Assembly (NCBI GenBank): GCA_013398055.1
Contig: VZRS01009482.1
Coordinates: 1 to 64,000 of the forward strand
From: Ifrita kowaldi
Taxonomy: Eukaryota > Chordata > Aves > Passeriformes > Cinclosomatidae
Length of the DNA: 64,000 bases
Direction: 5' to 3'
Position numbers and translations under genes: made by a program
The notes under the pieces: generated by a model
Database searches by the model: none
What the model was told of the DNA's origin: nothing
Seen by the model: the letters and a program-made list of their open reading frames with translations, nothing else
Shown here: positions 10,487 to 24,602 of the stretch, piece by piece
Layout of the letters: every line of letters begins with the position of its first letter
How positions within the stretch are numbered: position 1 is the first letter of the stretch

Positions 10487-13400
10487 TGGGGTAAAATTAA
10501 TTTCTTTGTGGTCTCTCTGATTATCAGTCACCTCGCACCTTAAATATGACTGATTCTGAGAGGATTATGTAAACTTCTGCAAGTGATGTTTATTAGTTAC
10601 ATTAGCAGATTTGCCACGAAGACCATTGCTTTCTATACAGAAATGCTGGGTTTCTAACTTGCTGCCCAGTTCAGCCAGACTTTCCTCAAAGAAGTTTTAG
10701 GCTTGTGGAGGGTTTTTATGAATGTATTAGCGAGCATATGAAGAGGAAATTATCAGTTTAGTCCCCCCACTGATCTCAGCTTTATTTGGGCTGTTGCTCT
10801 TCAGATACTTGTGACACTTTATGCTCATTTCGGGATGTTTGATGAAATGAGGAGAAGATGAGGGAGTCACAGGGAGACTTTTGGGGTCTGAGTTTTGGGG
10901 TCAATGCTTAGGTAAAACAAACTAGGGATATTATGTAAAGGAAATTAGTCTCTGTTGGTTCTGCTGTTCCAGAACAACTTTGTTAAAAGCAAATAATTTC
11001 AGTTTGCTCTCTTATAATTTCTCTCAAATAATTTCTTAACAGCTCTTTGCAAGACTTGTTGCATTATGTCACCTAATGTTTTCCTGAATTACTATCATCT
11101 TTTATCTATGTGTAAAAGACCACTTCTGGTTTACTCCCAGTTTGTATTTTATACTCTCTTACGTGATGTGGGTCAGCCTGCAGGGAAAGATGGCTGAGGA
11201 ACAAATAACCATGTTTTGGGAGACAGCAGCTGGAGAAAAAAGGAATGAGGGAGTTGGAGCAAAGGGCTGAGTGTTTAGTGTGTGTTTCGTGTGGGCTCTC
11301 AGACACACAAAGATTGCAAGAAGGAGCAGAGGGCAGATAGCCAAGACTCAGAAATAACAGAAAATGACAGTAAATGGGTATCAAAGGTCAGAATTGGTTA
11401 CAACTTAGAAAACCACAGAGCTGGCTCTCACCAAGGCTATAAGCTAAGGACCATCTGCAAGGAGAAACAGGGCAGGGATTGGTTTACAAAGTGTTTTGTG
11501 CTAAATGCTCTGAAGTGTCTCCATTTAAGAAATTAAACAATCTGTGTTACGCTGAAGAAGGCAGATGATGTTCACGTTCAAAAGCCTTTATTTTCTGGAA
11601 CTCAGTGTAGGAAGAGAGATCTGAGACGGTTCTCCTCAAACCTCTTGTTGCCTTTGGATTTGATCATAGTCTGTAACTTAAGTTTTAGCCATTGCTCAGT
11701 CTCCTACCTCCAGCAGCAGTGAAATGTTATCACTGGATCTTCCTGTACTAAACGTGCCCTGGATCAGAGAGCATTAGCAGTGATTTAAATTTCAGCTGGC
11801 ATAAGAGAGGGAGCATCCTTATGACAGGTCAGAAAACGCCATGTGGCAGATGCAGAAGACTGATGTCAACAAGGAGAGCGTGGATGTCAGACATCCATGG
11901 GATGTCCATTTATGGGAACACCACATAAGCACAGCATTTGGTTATGGATATCATGAACCACTGTATCACCACTGTATTGTCCTGTCTTCTCTGTGGGCTC
12001 TCCTGTTTGGAACTGATTCTGCAGGGTAGAACTTTATTTGGTTTTAGATGCTGCTGATGGGATCAGAGATATGAAGAGCAGTGGATTGGCTGCTTCCCTA
12101 CCACCACAGAAAACAGATTTATTCTATTGAGACGATTGAGCACTTTGCCCACACAGTGGTCTGAATGGATTTTTCCTTCTGTGTTTCTTTCAGCAACTCC
12201 TGTTGGGCTGAGAAACCTTAAAGTCTGTCATTATTGAAATATCTTTGCATCTGGTGTTACCTTCTGTTTTTCTTTCTCCCAGGGGTCAGCATTTCTCCCT
12301 ACTGCTGCTGCATTTTTCTCATCATCACTGACACTGGAAGATGCTTCCTCCATCCTAAGCCTTGTGATACAAGCTTTCAGGCTAGCTCTTCAGCTTTGAG
12401 AAAGTGTGCCCTCGTATTGTTTTGAGTACACCTCAGGTAGTGTGTTTGGGAGCTGAGTACTTCTTGATGTCAGAACTGCCTGGTTTTAAGATATGACTGG
12501 AATCAATGCGTGCTGCATTACCACAAGCCAGCTTTGCCACTAGACAAGCTTAGCAATAATATGTTTTGTATAGCAATGTATAGCTTTGGTCCCAGGCTGT
12601 GGAAAGGTAAAGTTACAAAGTGCATTAGGTCTGTTTAATGTCCCTTGTCACCTTTGCTGTTTCAGCTTCCGAGTTGCCGTTTTGTTCTCTTAAGCTGGAA
12701 TCTCTTTCGATAAAGCTAAGATCTCAATTTAAAATGTCTGGTGCTTCTTCCCCTTCTGTCTTGTCCCTTTCCTTACAGATAAGAACATAATGCTCTTACT
12801 GGGGCAGCAAACATGCTGTGAAGTGGATGCTGGACTAAGTGCAGAGGACACTGAACTGAGGCTTTCAAAATTTTCCTTGAAATTTGAGACCTCAGGTTTT
12901 GGGGGTTCTTTGAACACCTCACAAATGACGGGACTTAAGTTGTCTTGTTTTTTAAATTTTTACTGTATTCTTCAGGGGATGGAGGCTGATTGTAACCTAT
13001 TGAAATAAATGGCTCATTTGGGGAATGGTCAGCTCTTGATTTATTGCATGTACATTGTGTACACGCATAGCTACCTACAGTTGGTCCCTTCTCCGTGTGT
13101 GGGAGGATGCCAAGGCAGAATGCTGCAGAGCAGTAAGTACTCATCTACAGTGTCAGACTGAACAGCCACAATTACACTGGGACTAAGTACATGTAAGGGT
13201 ATTTTATTTTGAAGTTTAACTTATGATTGCACTTCAAAGAACCATATATTGCAGCAATTTGGTACTTTTAACACAGCTAGAATACTAAGACTGAGTATAT
13301 ATCCATTAGTAGAAGCAAATAAAAATCAGAGTGAGATGAAATAGGAGTACTTGAAAATGTGATTAGATATATCTGTTGAGGTTTCTGAAGATTAGTGTCT

Positions 13401-16400
13401 GGTCTACAGAGAGCTGGCTGAGTACATTGTACTACTTCCTTCTTTCAGATATTATTTTGAATGAAAAGGAGCTAAAGTTAAATGTTTCTTAGATAAACAG
13501 TCCTGCAGTTAATCTGATTAATGCTGATTTTTTCATGATTGTAAGTAGGACTGAAAGTCTTAAGATAGCCAATGAATATTAAATCTACTTTATTAAAATT
13601 TGTGACCTAGAATCAAAAAATTTAAAAATTTCTGGGGAATTATTTTGATTTTACTGTTTTTAATACAAGGAATATTTTCTTCTGTAAGATAGGCTTCCTA
13701 GGTACAAATGTTATTGCAGAGATCACTGGTTTTTTGTAAAAGGTAGAAAAAATAAACTTTTTCCAGGAGAATTATCTAGATGTTTCTTCTTTTTTTCTCC
13801 CCAATTATCCTATATAATACTCATTAGCAAAACAAGAAGCTGCATACCTACCCTCTTTAAAATGTAAACATGGTGATTTACTAAATATAGAAGCATATAT
13901 CTTTACTTAAAAGGGTGCCAAGTTTCTTTAATATATTACTATAAGGAGTAAACCTGTTGTTAAAGAAAAAGCTGTTAGAAAATTGCTTTTGGGGGGAATT
14001 TGTGCCACTGAAGGTATTGTATATAGTTTTGTATAGCTATTGAATATTGTATTTGAAACTAAGGTCTTGACTAAACTGAACTTGCAAATAAAGATAAATT
14101 TTTAAAAGGAGTCTTTCCACTTGTGGACTAGATGTAAAGAATAGACAAGTAGCAGAAAAAGAGAGATCTTGGTTGGACTGTTCTTTCAGTCCTTTAGTGC
14201 TCAGTTACCATGGTGCTGTAGCAGGAGACCATAGCTACAAGGGAAATGGTGCTGGTGTTGTGATGCCATTGTTAAGGCTTTTCATGAGCTTCCAATACAA
14301 ACAATTTACATTTCCTTTTGTAACAGCTCTCTAGGATTTTCTTTAAATACCAGGAGGGATGCTTCCAATTTAGAAGACAGAAATATTGAAGAAGTCTTTA
14401 TAGACTATTGTGTTTTGTCCATAGCTACTGCAGGAACTACACAGCTTGCTTTCAAGGCCAGCACTTTGCTAACATACCAGACAGGCAGCTTGTCAGTTCA
14501 AGCCAGTAATTTAAATCTTTGGTGCTAGTCAAAGCTGTCAACTTAATAACAGCTTACTGCATAAACAAGCTGGAGGACTTACTCTAGGTCATTAGTATGG
14601 GAAGTTTCACATACTGAATTGATGTTTATCACTGCAGATTATTTGAAAAGCAAGGCTTGTTTGAAGGAAAGGTAGTAGTTTGCTTAAGCAATTCTGCTTT
14701 GTGCTTACAGTTTTGGTCATGGGAATGGGTAGTAAAAGTCACTTCAGAAATGAAGCAGTATTAGATAAGTTTTGATTTTTGAAGAAGAGGGTCATCTGGT
14801 TGGTTTGGGGTTGTTTTTTTTAAAGGCACAGAGGGCAGAGGAAGCAGATTGACATGATAGCCATCTCAGTATGCCATAGCAGGAAAGACCTGCTTTGCAA
14901 GGCCTTCTCTCCCCACTGAGATCAGTGAAGGAATAGCATGGGAAGTTGAATGAGTAATGGTGCATATACAGCGATTTGGCTACTATGATCCAGTACACTG
15001 GGGACACATACACATCAGAGTCATCTAAATGCTTAGTAATGCTACATAAAAAAAAAATCAATACTTCATGTTTTTATGCTAGTTTTTCCCCAGAGCCACC
15101 AAAATGTTTCATCAGCAGTAGAGCAAAAGATTCTCTCTGGTATAAGTAGTATATACATGGGGGTTGTTTTTTTCACCTCAAAACAGTGTTATCCCTTAGG
15201 ACAACGAGTAAGATACACACTGCCCTGTTTGAAGTAAAAATTGAAGAGCAATAAAGTGCTATGAAGCTTTCACTGATTGTGACTCAGGAGTTGGGTTTTG
15301 TCTTGTTCGCTGATTGCAGTCAGTCACAGCCCCTGCACAATCAGGAATTGTAGCAAGATACTGGTTCACTGCTTTGAAGCAGTGGTGTTTTGAGTCTACC
15401 AGTCCTTATTGAGGCTTAATGGGTTTCTGGTGGCCAGTCTGTAAAGGACTGACTAGCGTGGTCCTCACTAATTTGTAAAGCTGAACAGGATTATGCCATA
15501 AAGCTTTAGTAGGAGGAAATTTGCCTGCATATTTAGAAATATGATGATATTTTAAGCATTGAACAGTTTGACTAGCACTGTTACAGAATTCCTTAAACAG
15601 TAAAAAAAATAAAGTGTCTGTACTGTCTGGAAGCATTTAATTATTGAAAACAGAAGCATCTACTATATAATGAACAGCAGTTATGCTACTAAAATAAATT
15701 AATATTTTGTAGTTACCAATTTTCTTTAGATTAGAGTCAGGACTAATTGTGTTCATTTTGCTGTGGATCAGTATTTCAAAGGGAGATTGTTCTTCCTTTT
15801 TTCTTGTCTCGAATTTGCTTTATGTATCTCTTAAATTTTTTAATAAGTAAAATATGCCTGAACAGATGATGTGCTCTAGTTAGCCATATATAGCTACACT
15901 AAAGATCTGAAAGTTTCCTTGTTAAATGTCTTAAATATTTAATTTCTTTTCTGTATAGGCAATTTTTAAGTTTCGATTACATGAAGAGTTGGCCATATCC
16001 TCTCTTATTATTTTGATTTTTAAAAATTAAATGAGTAAAGAGATTCGTTTTCTGGCTGAAGACGTGGGATGATGGGAAATGTACAGCTGCTTAATATGTT
16101 TTCAGAAATCAGGCTGGAGAATATAAAAAGTAAATACTGTCAGAAACATGGAAGAAAACATTATTTAAGCCTTTTATGTTCTGGTCAATGCAGATGAAGT
16201 CATGTACATTTTTTTACATAATGTGTTCCTTTAATGGTCCTGCTGGAAATAGACTTCTTGGCAGCTGTACAGTGCAGAACAAGATGGATAAAGTTCTGTT
16301 CCTGTTTCAAAATGCTGTAAGTGTGAGCATGTCAGAATTGTACTAAGACAAATTCAGTCTTTTTTCCTTTTCAGTTTTATCCATTTGATGTTAGTTAAAC

Positions 16401-17230
16401 GAACTGTTAAATTAATGAGAGCACATCTGAATGAAAACATCATTTGTCAGTACTTTTTGGAGTGAAATTTTCTCTCTCCTCTGGATCCTGACCCTTCTGG
16501 GGAGATGGAAAGCTGTAGTGCTGAGAGTGATGGGTCCATGGTGAAAAACTGCATTTAACTCCTTTATTTCTTTGTGAAGGCCTTGCTGAGTCTTCAGATC
16601 ACATGGCATTCTGCAAAAACCTTCATCACATGGGTTTCTTGGGTACTGGAAACATGTATGCTGGTAGCCATGGGATCAATTGCTGTCTTTTGGGTTCTGT
16701 TTTAGCAAAGGTGTAAGTGTGCATCATTTCACTTTGGTTAAGCAAAGCATTAAAATGTATGGTATGTGTGGATACTGATAAGTTCACTGTGGTTCTGTGG
16801 TTACAGGTGTTCTGAAGTGTTCTACTGTAATGGCACTGCAGTCCCTAATGCAAATCCCCTGTGCTTCAAATTCCCAGTATGAGCTGACAGCTGGTTACAA
16901 GTCAGTTATCATGTGCTGTGATTTGTCTCTTGTACCCTCAAAGATTCAAAAGCACTGAATGTTTGCAAAAGTAGCAAGCCAGAACAGTGCACACCTCCAT
17001 ATGTGGTATGACAAAATGACTGAATAGCTTGTTTTTTCATCTTAAAGCTTTGCAGACTTATAGCTACCACAACTTTAATGATGAATAAGAGCTACCCACG
17101 CAAAGAAAGAGATCTAATGGTGATTGAAGACAAGAGAAATTGAATATGTGCTCCTTATAAGGCAGTGTGTGGGAGACACATTTGTAACATACCGAGTATC
17201 TGAGCAAAACCATGTGTCATGTTTCCTTAG

Positions 17231-17344
17231 GTTCTCAACAGGAGATGTGTAGAAGCAGCAGTGATGACAGGCCTGGCACTCAACTGCAGCATAAACAAGA
17301 AGTCCTTGTTTGACAGAAAACACTACTTCTATGCAGATCTGCCT
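17231..17344 (+). CDS. GATB: GATB exon 3
   Basis: This exon has 38 complete codons in phase 0, from VLNRRCVEAA to HYFYADLP. It continues the catalytic cradle; the NKKSLFDRKHYFYADLP block is a hallmark of GatB proteins. The acceptor is TTCCTTAG and the donor CCT|GTAAGT. Confidence 0.95.
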
Positions 17345-20300
17345 GTAAGTATGCAGTATGGCTGGTCCCTCCTGGGCTGTAGGAAGGACAAGTCTGGAGT
17401 ACGGATGGCAGCGGGGGAGGAGTGAAGAGATGCTTTTTCTGTTTTCAGTCAGTGCTCTGCTCACCCCAACAGGATGCTGCACTGTGCCCTGATGGAACAG
17501 GCAGCTGTACCCTGGTGCTCACTGATTGAATATGATTGCTCTCATTGCTGACTCCTTGCTTAGCTGCACAATTCCAGTAGCCTAGTGTAATTGAATTGGG
17601 AGCTGGAGCTGCTTTGTCCCTTAAGTTGTCTGTGCCTGGTGTTTTGTACCAGTCGTCTGTTAGGGTAAAAGCAGTCTGATATTAGTCCTTCATTTAAAGT
17701 GAATGTATAACAAATACAGGTTCCAGTGGATAAACACAGTAGTGTCTTTTTTGTGTGTGCTTAGGGACCTAAAAATATTTAATTTCCCTTCAAAACTTTC
17801 TCAGTCATAGTTCTAATAAATGAAAAAACCAAAACAACTGAGAAATCAAGTCCTTGCAATATGGTTTGTTGGTGGATTTCATAATGGGTAGAAGGTGCCA
17901 CTGGAAGTCAAATGCATTTTGCTGCACTTGATATGGATGTAGAAATACTGAAGTAATTAAAGAACATTACTTCTGTCCTTGCAACAGGATGCAGCAGTGT
18001 TTGAGCCTCTTTTTCTTTTTAATGACATTAAACGCTTCTAATTTTTAACTTATTTTTGCATCATCTTATTTGTACTGAATGTTCAGTTTAACACTAATCT
18101 GTCGAAGGGAGGGAGCTATTTTTAGTTTCTGTGGTTTTGGGTGTGAAGATCTGATGACATTACAATAAAAATATATGGGTTTATTTTATTTGGGAAAGAT
18201 CAGGCATTTTAGCTTATCCTCTCTGTGGGTGAGGAGTCTCAGACATCCAGAGAAGCAGAGTGGGAGACCTCTCAGATCCCAGATGAATCTGTAGAGGTGC
18301 TGTATTATTAACCAAATCACTTTCTTTCCCACTCTTGTTCAGACATTGAAAATATTTTGAAGTTACACAGAACATTTTCAAATACAATTGCTTCCCACCT
18401 TAGAAAGAGAATTATATTATAGTTGTCCACTGGAGACCTGGATCTCAGAAGAGATTTCTGTTTTATTTTCTTCTAGGCTGGGAACTTGTGGCTCTTCTGT
18501 GAAGTTGCTATAATTTTGATTTGGTTTCTGGGGATAACTTTGCAAATATTTGTAAGCCATTAAGAGGCCGTTTTACTGGGGGCTCTGTAGTGACCTGCTG
18601 GGAATGTGAAAAGCAAACTTAGGAGTTTGAATTGCCAGTACTTTTTCTTAAACTTGTAGAACTATCTTAAAGCCCATTTCAAGACCTGAAGGGGAAAAGG
18701 TGAAATAGCAGGAAATAAACATGACTTTCAAAATTCCTTTTCATGAAGAAACATCAAAAACATCACAGATTTGTTTGCAGATTACCTTTAGTGCTCACTC
18801 TATTGAATTGAAATCACTCTCGTATTCTTGTGATGTCTGCTGCTATCAGTCTACTGCATAGCAGCTATATGGGTGAATGTTGTCATGGGAAAGAATCCAC
18901 ATCCGTGTGTTCAGGAGAACAGTTGAGGTGGAAGAAACTGTGGGACTCTGCAGACATGAGTTACAGGATCCTCTGGTCACATAAGCATGGAAATTTGGTC
19001 AGGGAGATGCTGACACATTTTATTAGCTTGAAACATGTAATTCTGGCTTTTTACTGACTGAATTCTGCAGTTTAAGCACTGACAATAAACTGCTCGACCT
19101 GCATTTCATAGTGAACAGTCTAGTCAGGAACCCTGTAATAAGATGCAGAGTTTAGGCTAATGAGCTGAATAGAACAGATAAATCCAGCTCTTAGGGTCAT
19201 TTGACAATGGGATTATTGTTACTCCTGAAAATGGGGCTTTGGATGGGAAATGGGATTCATATTATTTATTGTCACTCAATATTTCAGGCTTTAAAAAAAT
19301 CATTTTAATGAGAAGTTTTAGGAGATGAGAAGAGCCGTGCAATTAGCATAGGCTGCAGAGAGTCAGTTATTTTATTTTTCTTATAGTGATTGTGTCTAGA
19401 AGGTCATGCACTTCACTGCATATATAAATTGGGGTGTTGACAGGGCCAGACTGTTGTTGTCCATTCCAGTGCCCTGGAATTCACCATCTCTACATTTCAG
19501 AGTAAGCTCGTCATCCCTGCAAAATATGCGGATACTCCTCCCAAATCATTTGCATCTGGCAGATGTTTTTTTAATTTTCACCACTAGTGCCATAGGCAGG
19601 TGAGGAAGGGGGAAACAAAGGGGACCCCACCTCAGCTGTCATTGATTTGCTTCTATATTTTTACATTATTGCAGTTATTCCAATACCTTGTCACTGGCAG
19701 CCACTTTTTTGGTCAGCAGTTTCCCCTTTGAGTGGAGTCCCAGGTGTGAGGTGGCATTTATCAGCTGTGTGCCTTACATGGGGTTGCAGTGTCTTATCTT
19801 TTAAATTGCTACATTAATGAAGTGGAGTTTTCTCATTTTTTTGATTTCCACACCTCCACCCCTTCCCTCTCCTCCCCTCTAATGAGTACAGTTTGGAACA
19901 GAGAGAGAGGGATATGCAGCCTGTTGGGAGGATGAGGGATAGCTCCAGCTTGGGAATGGAAGTACAGTAACTAGCTTCAAACAAGATCTAACATGATCAT
20001 GGCAGTATCAGAGAAGTTTGTCATCCTTGGCAAGAGATTGTGCAGTTGATTGATAATTTCAGCATTAGTGTGGTATCATATATTTGTCTGTAATGAGGAG
20101 TCCTTATATTTTTTCCAGACTTCCAGCTTCTTACAGTTATGTTGAGTTCTAGGCTCATCTTCTTGCTTACTTCCTCTCCATCTAAGCAAAATAACTTTTG
20201 AATTTACCATGTGCATGTATTCTCTCCTCTTATATAGGTCACTATGAAAGATGTTGCATTTTCAGTTTTGTTCTTAGTCAATTATATTTGCACTTGGTCT

Positions 20301-20353
20301 GCTTTCTGAAAAGTGAACGTTTCATTTGAGTATAAAGCTAATTTTGTTGACAG
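17345..20353 (+). other. GATB: GATB intron 3
   Basis: No gene or repeat was recognised. A pyrimidine-rich patch lies near 19850-19880. The acceptor before exon 4 (TTGTTGACAG) is only modestly pyrimidine-rich. Confidence 0.85.
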
Positions 20354-20552
20354 GCTGGCTATCAAATCACTCAGCAAAGAGTTCCTATTGCAGTGAATGG
20401 AAGTCTGTCGTACAGTCTCTGCATAGACAACAAGATGAGCCAGATGGTCACCAAAACTGTGAGGATTAAACAAATTCAGTTGGAGCAAGACAGTGGAAAA
20501 AGCCTCCATGATGACACAAGGAGCCAGACTCTTGTGGACTTGAATAGGGCTG
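20354..20552 (+). CDS. GATB: GATB exon 4
   Basis: This 199-nt exon has 66 codons plus one base. It begins AGYQITQQ and contains VRIKQIQLEQDSGKS, a strongly conserved GatB segment, then ends in DLNRA and the first base of Gly. The part between (YSLCIDNKMSQMV) is the variable loop of the family. The donor is G|GTAGGC. Confidence 0.95.
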
Positions 20553-21527
20553 GTAGGCTTGGATTATTTTCCTATTTTTCTCGTCCTTTTGGGGTAAGGT
20601 GAGTCTTTAAAGGTAAAGGGATGACAGGAGACAGGCAAAAAACAAAAACAGCTTTATGTCTCTGTCCTTGAAACAATAATTCATAAAAATGACTGCTACA
20701 CTTGAAACAGATGAATACTTGATTTTTTTAATGGCCAGTAAACCTTTCCCATTTGCTGTTGGTTGATGGCAATTGGCAGTAGCAAGTTACAAATCTGTTG
20801 GCTTAAGTTTGCTCAAAACTGTGTCAGTCACATAGAGCCACTCAGCTATTTAAGCTCTGCATTGTATGTGTTGTTAAAAAAAGTCAAATATAGCAGACCT
20901 AGTGAATCAAGTTTGTGTATAGAAAGAGCAGCTGTTGGAATTTGCTGGTGCATGAGTCAGACATTTCTTTTAATTATTAGCTTTGAAGAAATGTAGATTT
21001 TCTCTTTTAACTTGGAAATTGTAAATGGAGTGATCCAAAGGAGCACACAACATGGGCAGCAACCTGGCTGGCGTAGCCTAACTGGGACAAAGTGCTCTGG
21101 TGTCCATTGAAGCTGAGGGCTGTGGCTGCTCTGATTCCTTGAAAGCTAGGTCCTGAAGCTAAAAACTAGACTACATCTGTTTACAGTTCTGCCTGCTCCA
21201 AAATTAGTTTAAAATAAATTTATGTGGAACCCAATTGGCTTTAAATAAGAGTTCTCAGAGGAATGGGTCCTTCTGATCTGCATGTCATCAAAGGGTGGAG
21301 GGCTGTCCGCAGTTTGTCTGTTACTTTAAAAAAATAGAAGGAAAAGTTTTTATAGCAGTCCACAGCTAGCCCCTTTGTGACAGTTACTGAATAATACATG
21401 GGGGTTTATGTATTTTTATTTAGTTTTTTTTATAAAGCCCAGGTTCTTTCATGTGTTTAGCCAGTTGCAGTCTCATATGCCAAGATCAAAAGCTGTTGTT
21501 GAAAATCTCCTGTCTCTTCCCTGATAG
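20553..21527 (+). other. GATB: GATB intron 4
   Basis: Short intron with no recognised internal feature. Confidence 0.85.
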
Positions 21528-21650
21528 GAGTCGGTCTCATGGAGGTTGTCATGGAGCCTGATATGTGCTGTGGGGAGGAAGCAGCTGCAGCAGTCAGAGA
21601 GCTTCAGCTCATTCTGCAAACACTTGGGAGCAGCCAGGCAGTCATGGCAG
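21528..21650 (+). CDS. GATB: GATB exon 5
   Basis: This 123-nt exon enters with two bases and leaves with one. It completes RAGVGL and runs MEVVMEPDMCCGEEAAAAVRE onward. The EPD motif and following helix form part of the conserved cradle. It ends at the Ala and first base of Glu in the segment preceding GQLRVDAN. Two nearly adjacent Cys residues (MCCGEE) differ from the MSCGEE I recall in human. Confidence 0.95.
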
Positions 21651-24488
21651 GTACTGAGGGGAGAAAGGCACGTTCCTTTGTCACCAGTAATTCTCTGCAT
21701 TTGCAGGAGTTTTGCAGCTTCTGGTTATTTTGCTCAGCAGTTGCTTATAATGTATAACCTTTTCTAGCTGTTGTTTTTACAATCCTCAGAGTCTGCCCTA
21801 GTGTCTGCCATGCCTATAGGCCTGCCTTTGTCTGCAGAGCTTTGCCATGCTGGATGTTATGTTTCCTCACACAGTAATTTCACGGGGTAAGGCTAGGCAG
21901 GAAGAAACATCCCCAGGGCTCTTGTGGTCCTTCTCCCTGTCTCTCTCCATCTTGTTTGCCACAGCATTGCAGCACAGAAGATCTGTAGTAAGGATTAACT
22001 GTAGAGTATGGGAGGGACAAAGGAACAAAGTAGTGGGAGCAAGGATCATCTTCTAAGTCTCAGGTCTCAGCTAGTCATAAAATTGATGTAGGCAGTAAAC
22101 TTGTGCTGGTGTCGTGGATGAGATGGAGTAAACAACAGCATGTACAGAAATGGGTGGTGGGGTTAATTTTAGCCAAGATTACCTATCTTTCTGAGACCAC
22201 TTCCTCTTGCAGGAAACATTGCTTCTGGCACCAGCTCTTCTTTCTGTAATTTTAAGGCCCCAATTTTCATAATAGGTGATGTGCAGAAGCATAGCCTGCA
22301 TTCAGGCAGGTGATTCTCATTAATTGGAAGATTCAGGTCATGCCATTTTTTCTCAGTCTTAATGTTACCAAAATTTACAACCAGCCCACAGTTACAGGTA
22401 GCATATAGCAGACAGCTGCCTAAGAATTTAAAAGTGGTTTCAGGCATTCATCCCCTCCACACATACCCACAATTAGCAGCTGCTTATTAGTGTTCACTGT
22501 GTAGGCTATATTTTTGCCTGTGACTGTTGGCCTCACAGTCTGGCAACAAATTCAGTCCATTATACAAGTGGATGTCTCCTGAAAAACTGAGTCAGAGTGA
22601 TCCATGCATCACACAATAAATGGGATCCAATAAATGTTGGCTACTGATGCAATGTAATTTAATGTAGTGGGAAATAATAATAGCTAGACATTATCTATTT
22701 CTCTGAATCTTTTCTCACACAAATGTCCCACCTGTCAAATAAGGCACAGTTCTCAGTATTAAGCACCCAGTTTGTATGCTTCTTCAAGGGCCTTCATGGG
22801 CATACATATATACAATCATTTTTAACTACTTAATTTGGCCCTAAGATTGCCATTGGAATTGTGTTATGATACCTTTTATCACAGGGAGATATCTGACTTC
22901 ATAGGAGAATCCCAGTATTGGAAATATTTTTCTTCCAGGACAGTTAGCTATAACAGTATTTGGATTTTTCTTTTTCTTTCTAAGTGAGAGTTTTAGGGGC
23001 TTTTGCATGTACAGTGAAGACAAGTGCCCAGTTTTATCAGGTGTTTTTTCATTACCAACAAACAAATGAAAAGATGATTTCATTGTAAAGTGAAAAAAAA
23101 GTAAGCTGGTCTTAAAGAAAAAATGCGGTTTGTTTTTTTTTTTAAGAACGTTTTCAGCCTGGGTCTCCTTTTGCTTATGCCTGATTAAGTTCCTTGTCTG
23201 GTCACACTGACACCTACATCCAAGTAGAAACAGGTCACATCTCAAATGAAGCAAGGGCAGGACAAGAGTATTCCTCCTTTGGAACAAGTACAAGCTTCAC
23301 CCCAAAGAGGGAGCACATGCAAAACACTTCCCTTGAAAGAGATGTTGGGTCATTCCAGCATCTTTGTCTCATTTGCATGTCTGGCAGGGCTCTATGAAGG
23401 CAGAGGAAATTAGTGTGCTGTCATCCAGCCTGCTTTTACAAATTGTACCAAGGCCCTGCTGGTCAATTTAAATCTATTGACCGGAATGGCTTCTGAAGCT
23501 GTAGTGTCTTCACAGTTTTAACTGTGAGCCATTTTGCACTCTCATTTGTAATGCTGCTGTATCCAATCAGTAGGCATTTGTTTCTTTTTATCTGTATTTG
23601 AAATTTTAAAATGAATTTTAAAAAAAACCACAGGGAAAGGCTACAGATGTTCACTGTGTAATATGGGGAAAATAATGTTCCTTAACATTCCAGGATGTAA
23701 TACAACCTCTCCTGTTTGTGTATTCCCAGCAGTTGATAACTGTGGCAAGCCTTTTCTTCTCAGAAGAGATGTCTTTAGAGGGACAATACTTAGAAAGATA
23801 CAATTACCATTTCCTCGTGGTTGAGTCATTAAAAATTTTTAAGGGCATTGGTCCATTTTGGACTGAGAGTGCATGATGCTTTTATATAAAACTTTGTACA
23901 GTTTTTGGCAGCCAGGGACATTTTGGAGGGTAGGATTGCAATTTCCTGAAGGAGAAGAAGAAAATTACAAAAAAATCCACTGCTTCTCACATTTTGTCCT
24001 TGAGCTGTAAATTTCCAAGAACACCTTAGTAAATCTGTTCAACATAACCTCAAGTTCATGTGTTCCATGCTAGGGTAGTATATATCCATCAAATTGTAAT
24101 TCCAAAAGGTATTTTTGTGCTGCTTTGAGAGGAATGGAAGCTCACAATCCACCACTTTGCTTGTCTAATTCTGCCCTTTATTTAAGAGCTGTGAATGAGA
24201 AGCTCTTTTCACTGTATGGCTTAGAGGATCTGTGCTGCACTGCACCATGCAGTTTTCTGAGAGAAATTATGAGCAATGATTTAAAACTATTTTGAATTAT
24301 ACAAGGCAGTGCCTTGAGATGGAATAACAAACAGAAAGCTGTGATGAACTGGTTGTTACTCCTTTCTGAACATAGAGAAATCTGCTATTAATGCTCTGCA
24401 CATAACATGCAGTTTATTAATGCATGCCAAGGTTTTTAACTCTACTGTTCAGGGCAGACTGTTCTGTTAATAAAATTTCCTTTTCCAG
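21651..24488 (+). other. GATB: GATB intron 5
   Basis: No gene or repeat was recognised beyond A/T homopolymer runs near 23090-23145. A 150-codon - strand open frame at 22841-23293 is low-complexity and treated as chance. Confidence 0.85.
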
Positions 24489-24602
24489 AGGGTCAGCTGA
24501 GAGTGGATGCCAATGTTTCTGTGCATCACCCTGGAGAACCTTATGGAGTGAGGACTGAAGTGAAGAATATCAATAGCATACGATTTCTGGCAAAAGCAGT
24601 AG
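24489..24602 (+). CDS. GATB: GATB exon 6
   Basis: This exon encodes EGQLRVDANVSVHHPGEP and GVRTEVKNINSIRFLAKAV. Both the RVDANVSV and TEVKN(I/L)NS blocks are signature sequences of GatB. The acceptor is TTTTCCAG and the donor G|GTAAAT. Phases match exons 5 and 7. Confidence 0.95.

Larger units (their letters stand above)
2228..17230 (+). other. GATB: GATB intron 2 (15 kb)
   Basis: This is the longest GATB intron. It contains a (TG)n run, a decayed CR1 element (4861-6210), a CpG-retaining patch (about 7363-7430) and an LTR retroelement with an assembly gap (9899-10480). The rest (2.2-4.8 kb, 6.3-9.9 kb and 10.5-17.2 kb) is ordinary AT-rich sequence in which no exon, RNA gene or further repeat was recognised. 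Confidence 0.85.

Noticed and set aside
22841..23293. 150-codon - strand open frame
   Set aside because: Lys/Phe-rich low-complexity translation of A/T runs in an intron.
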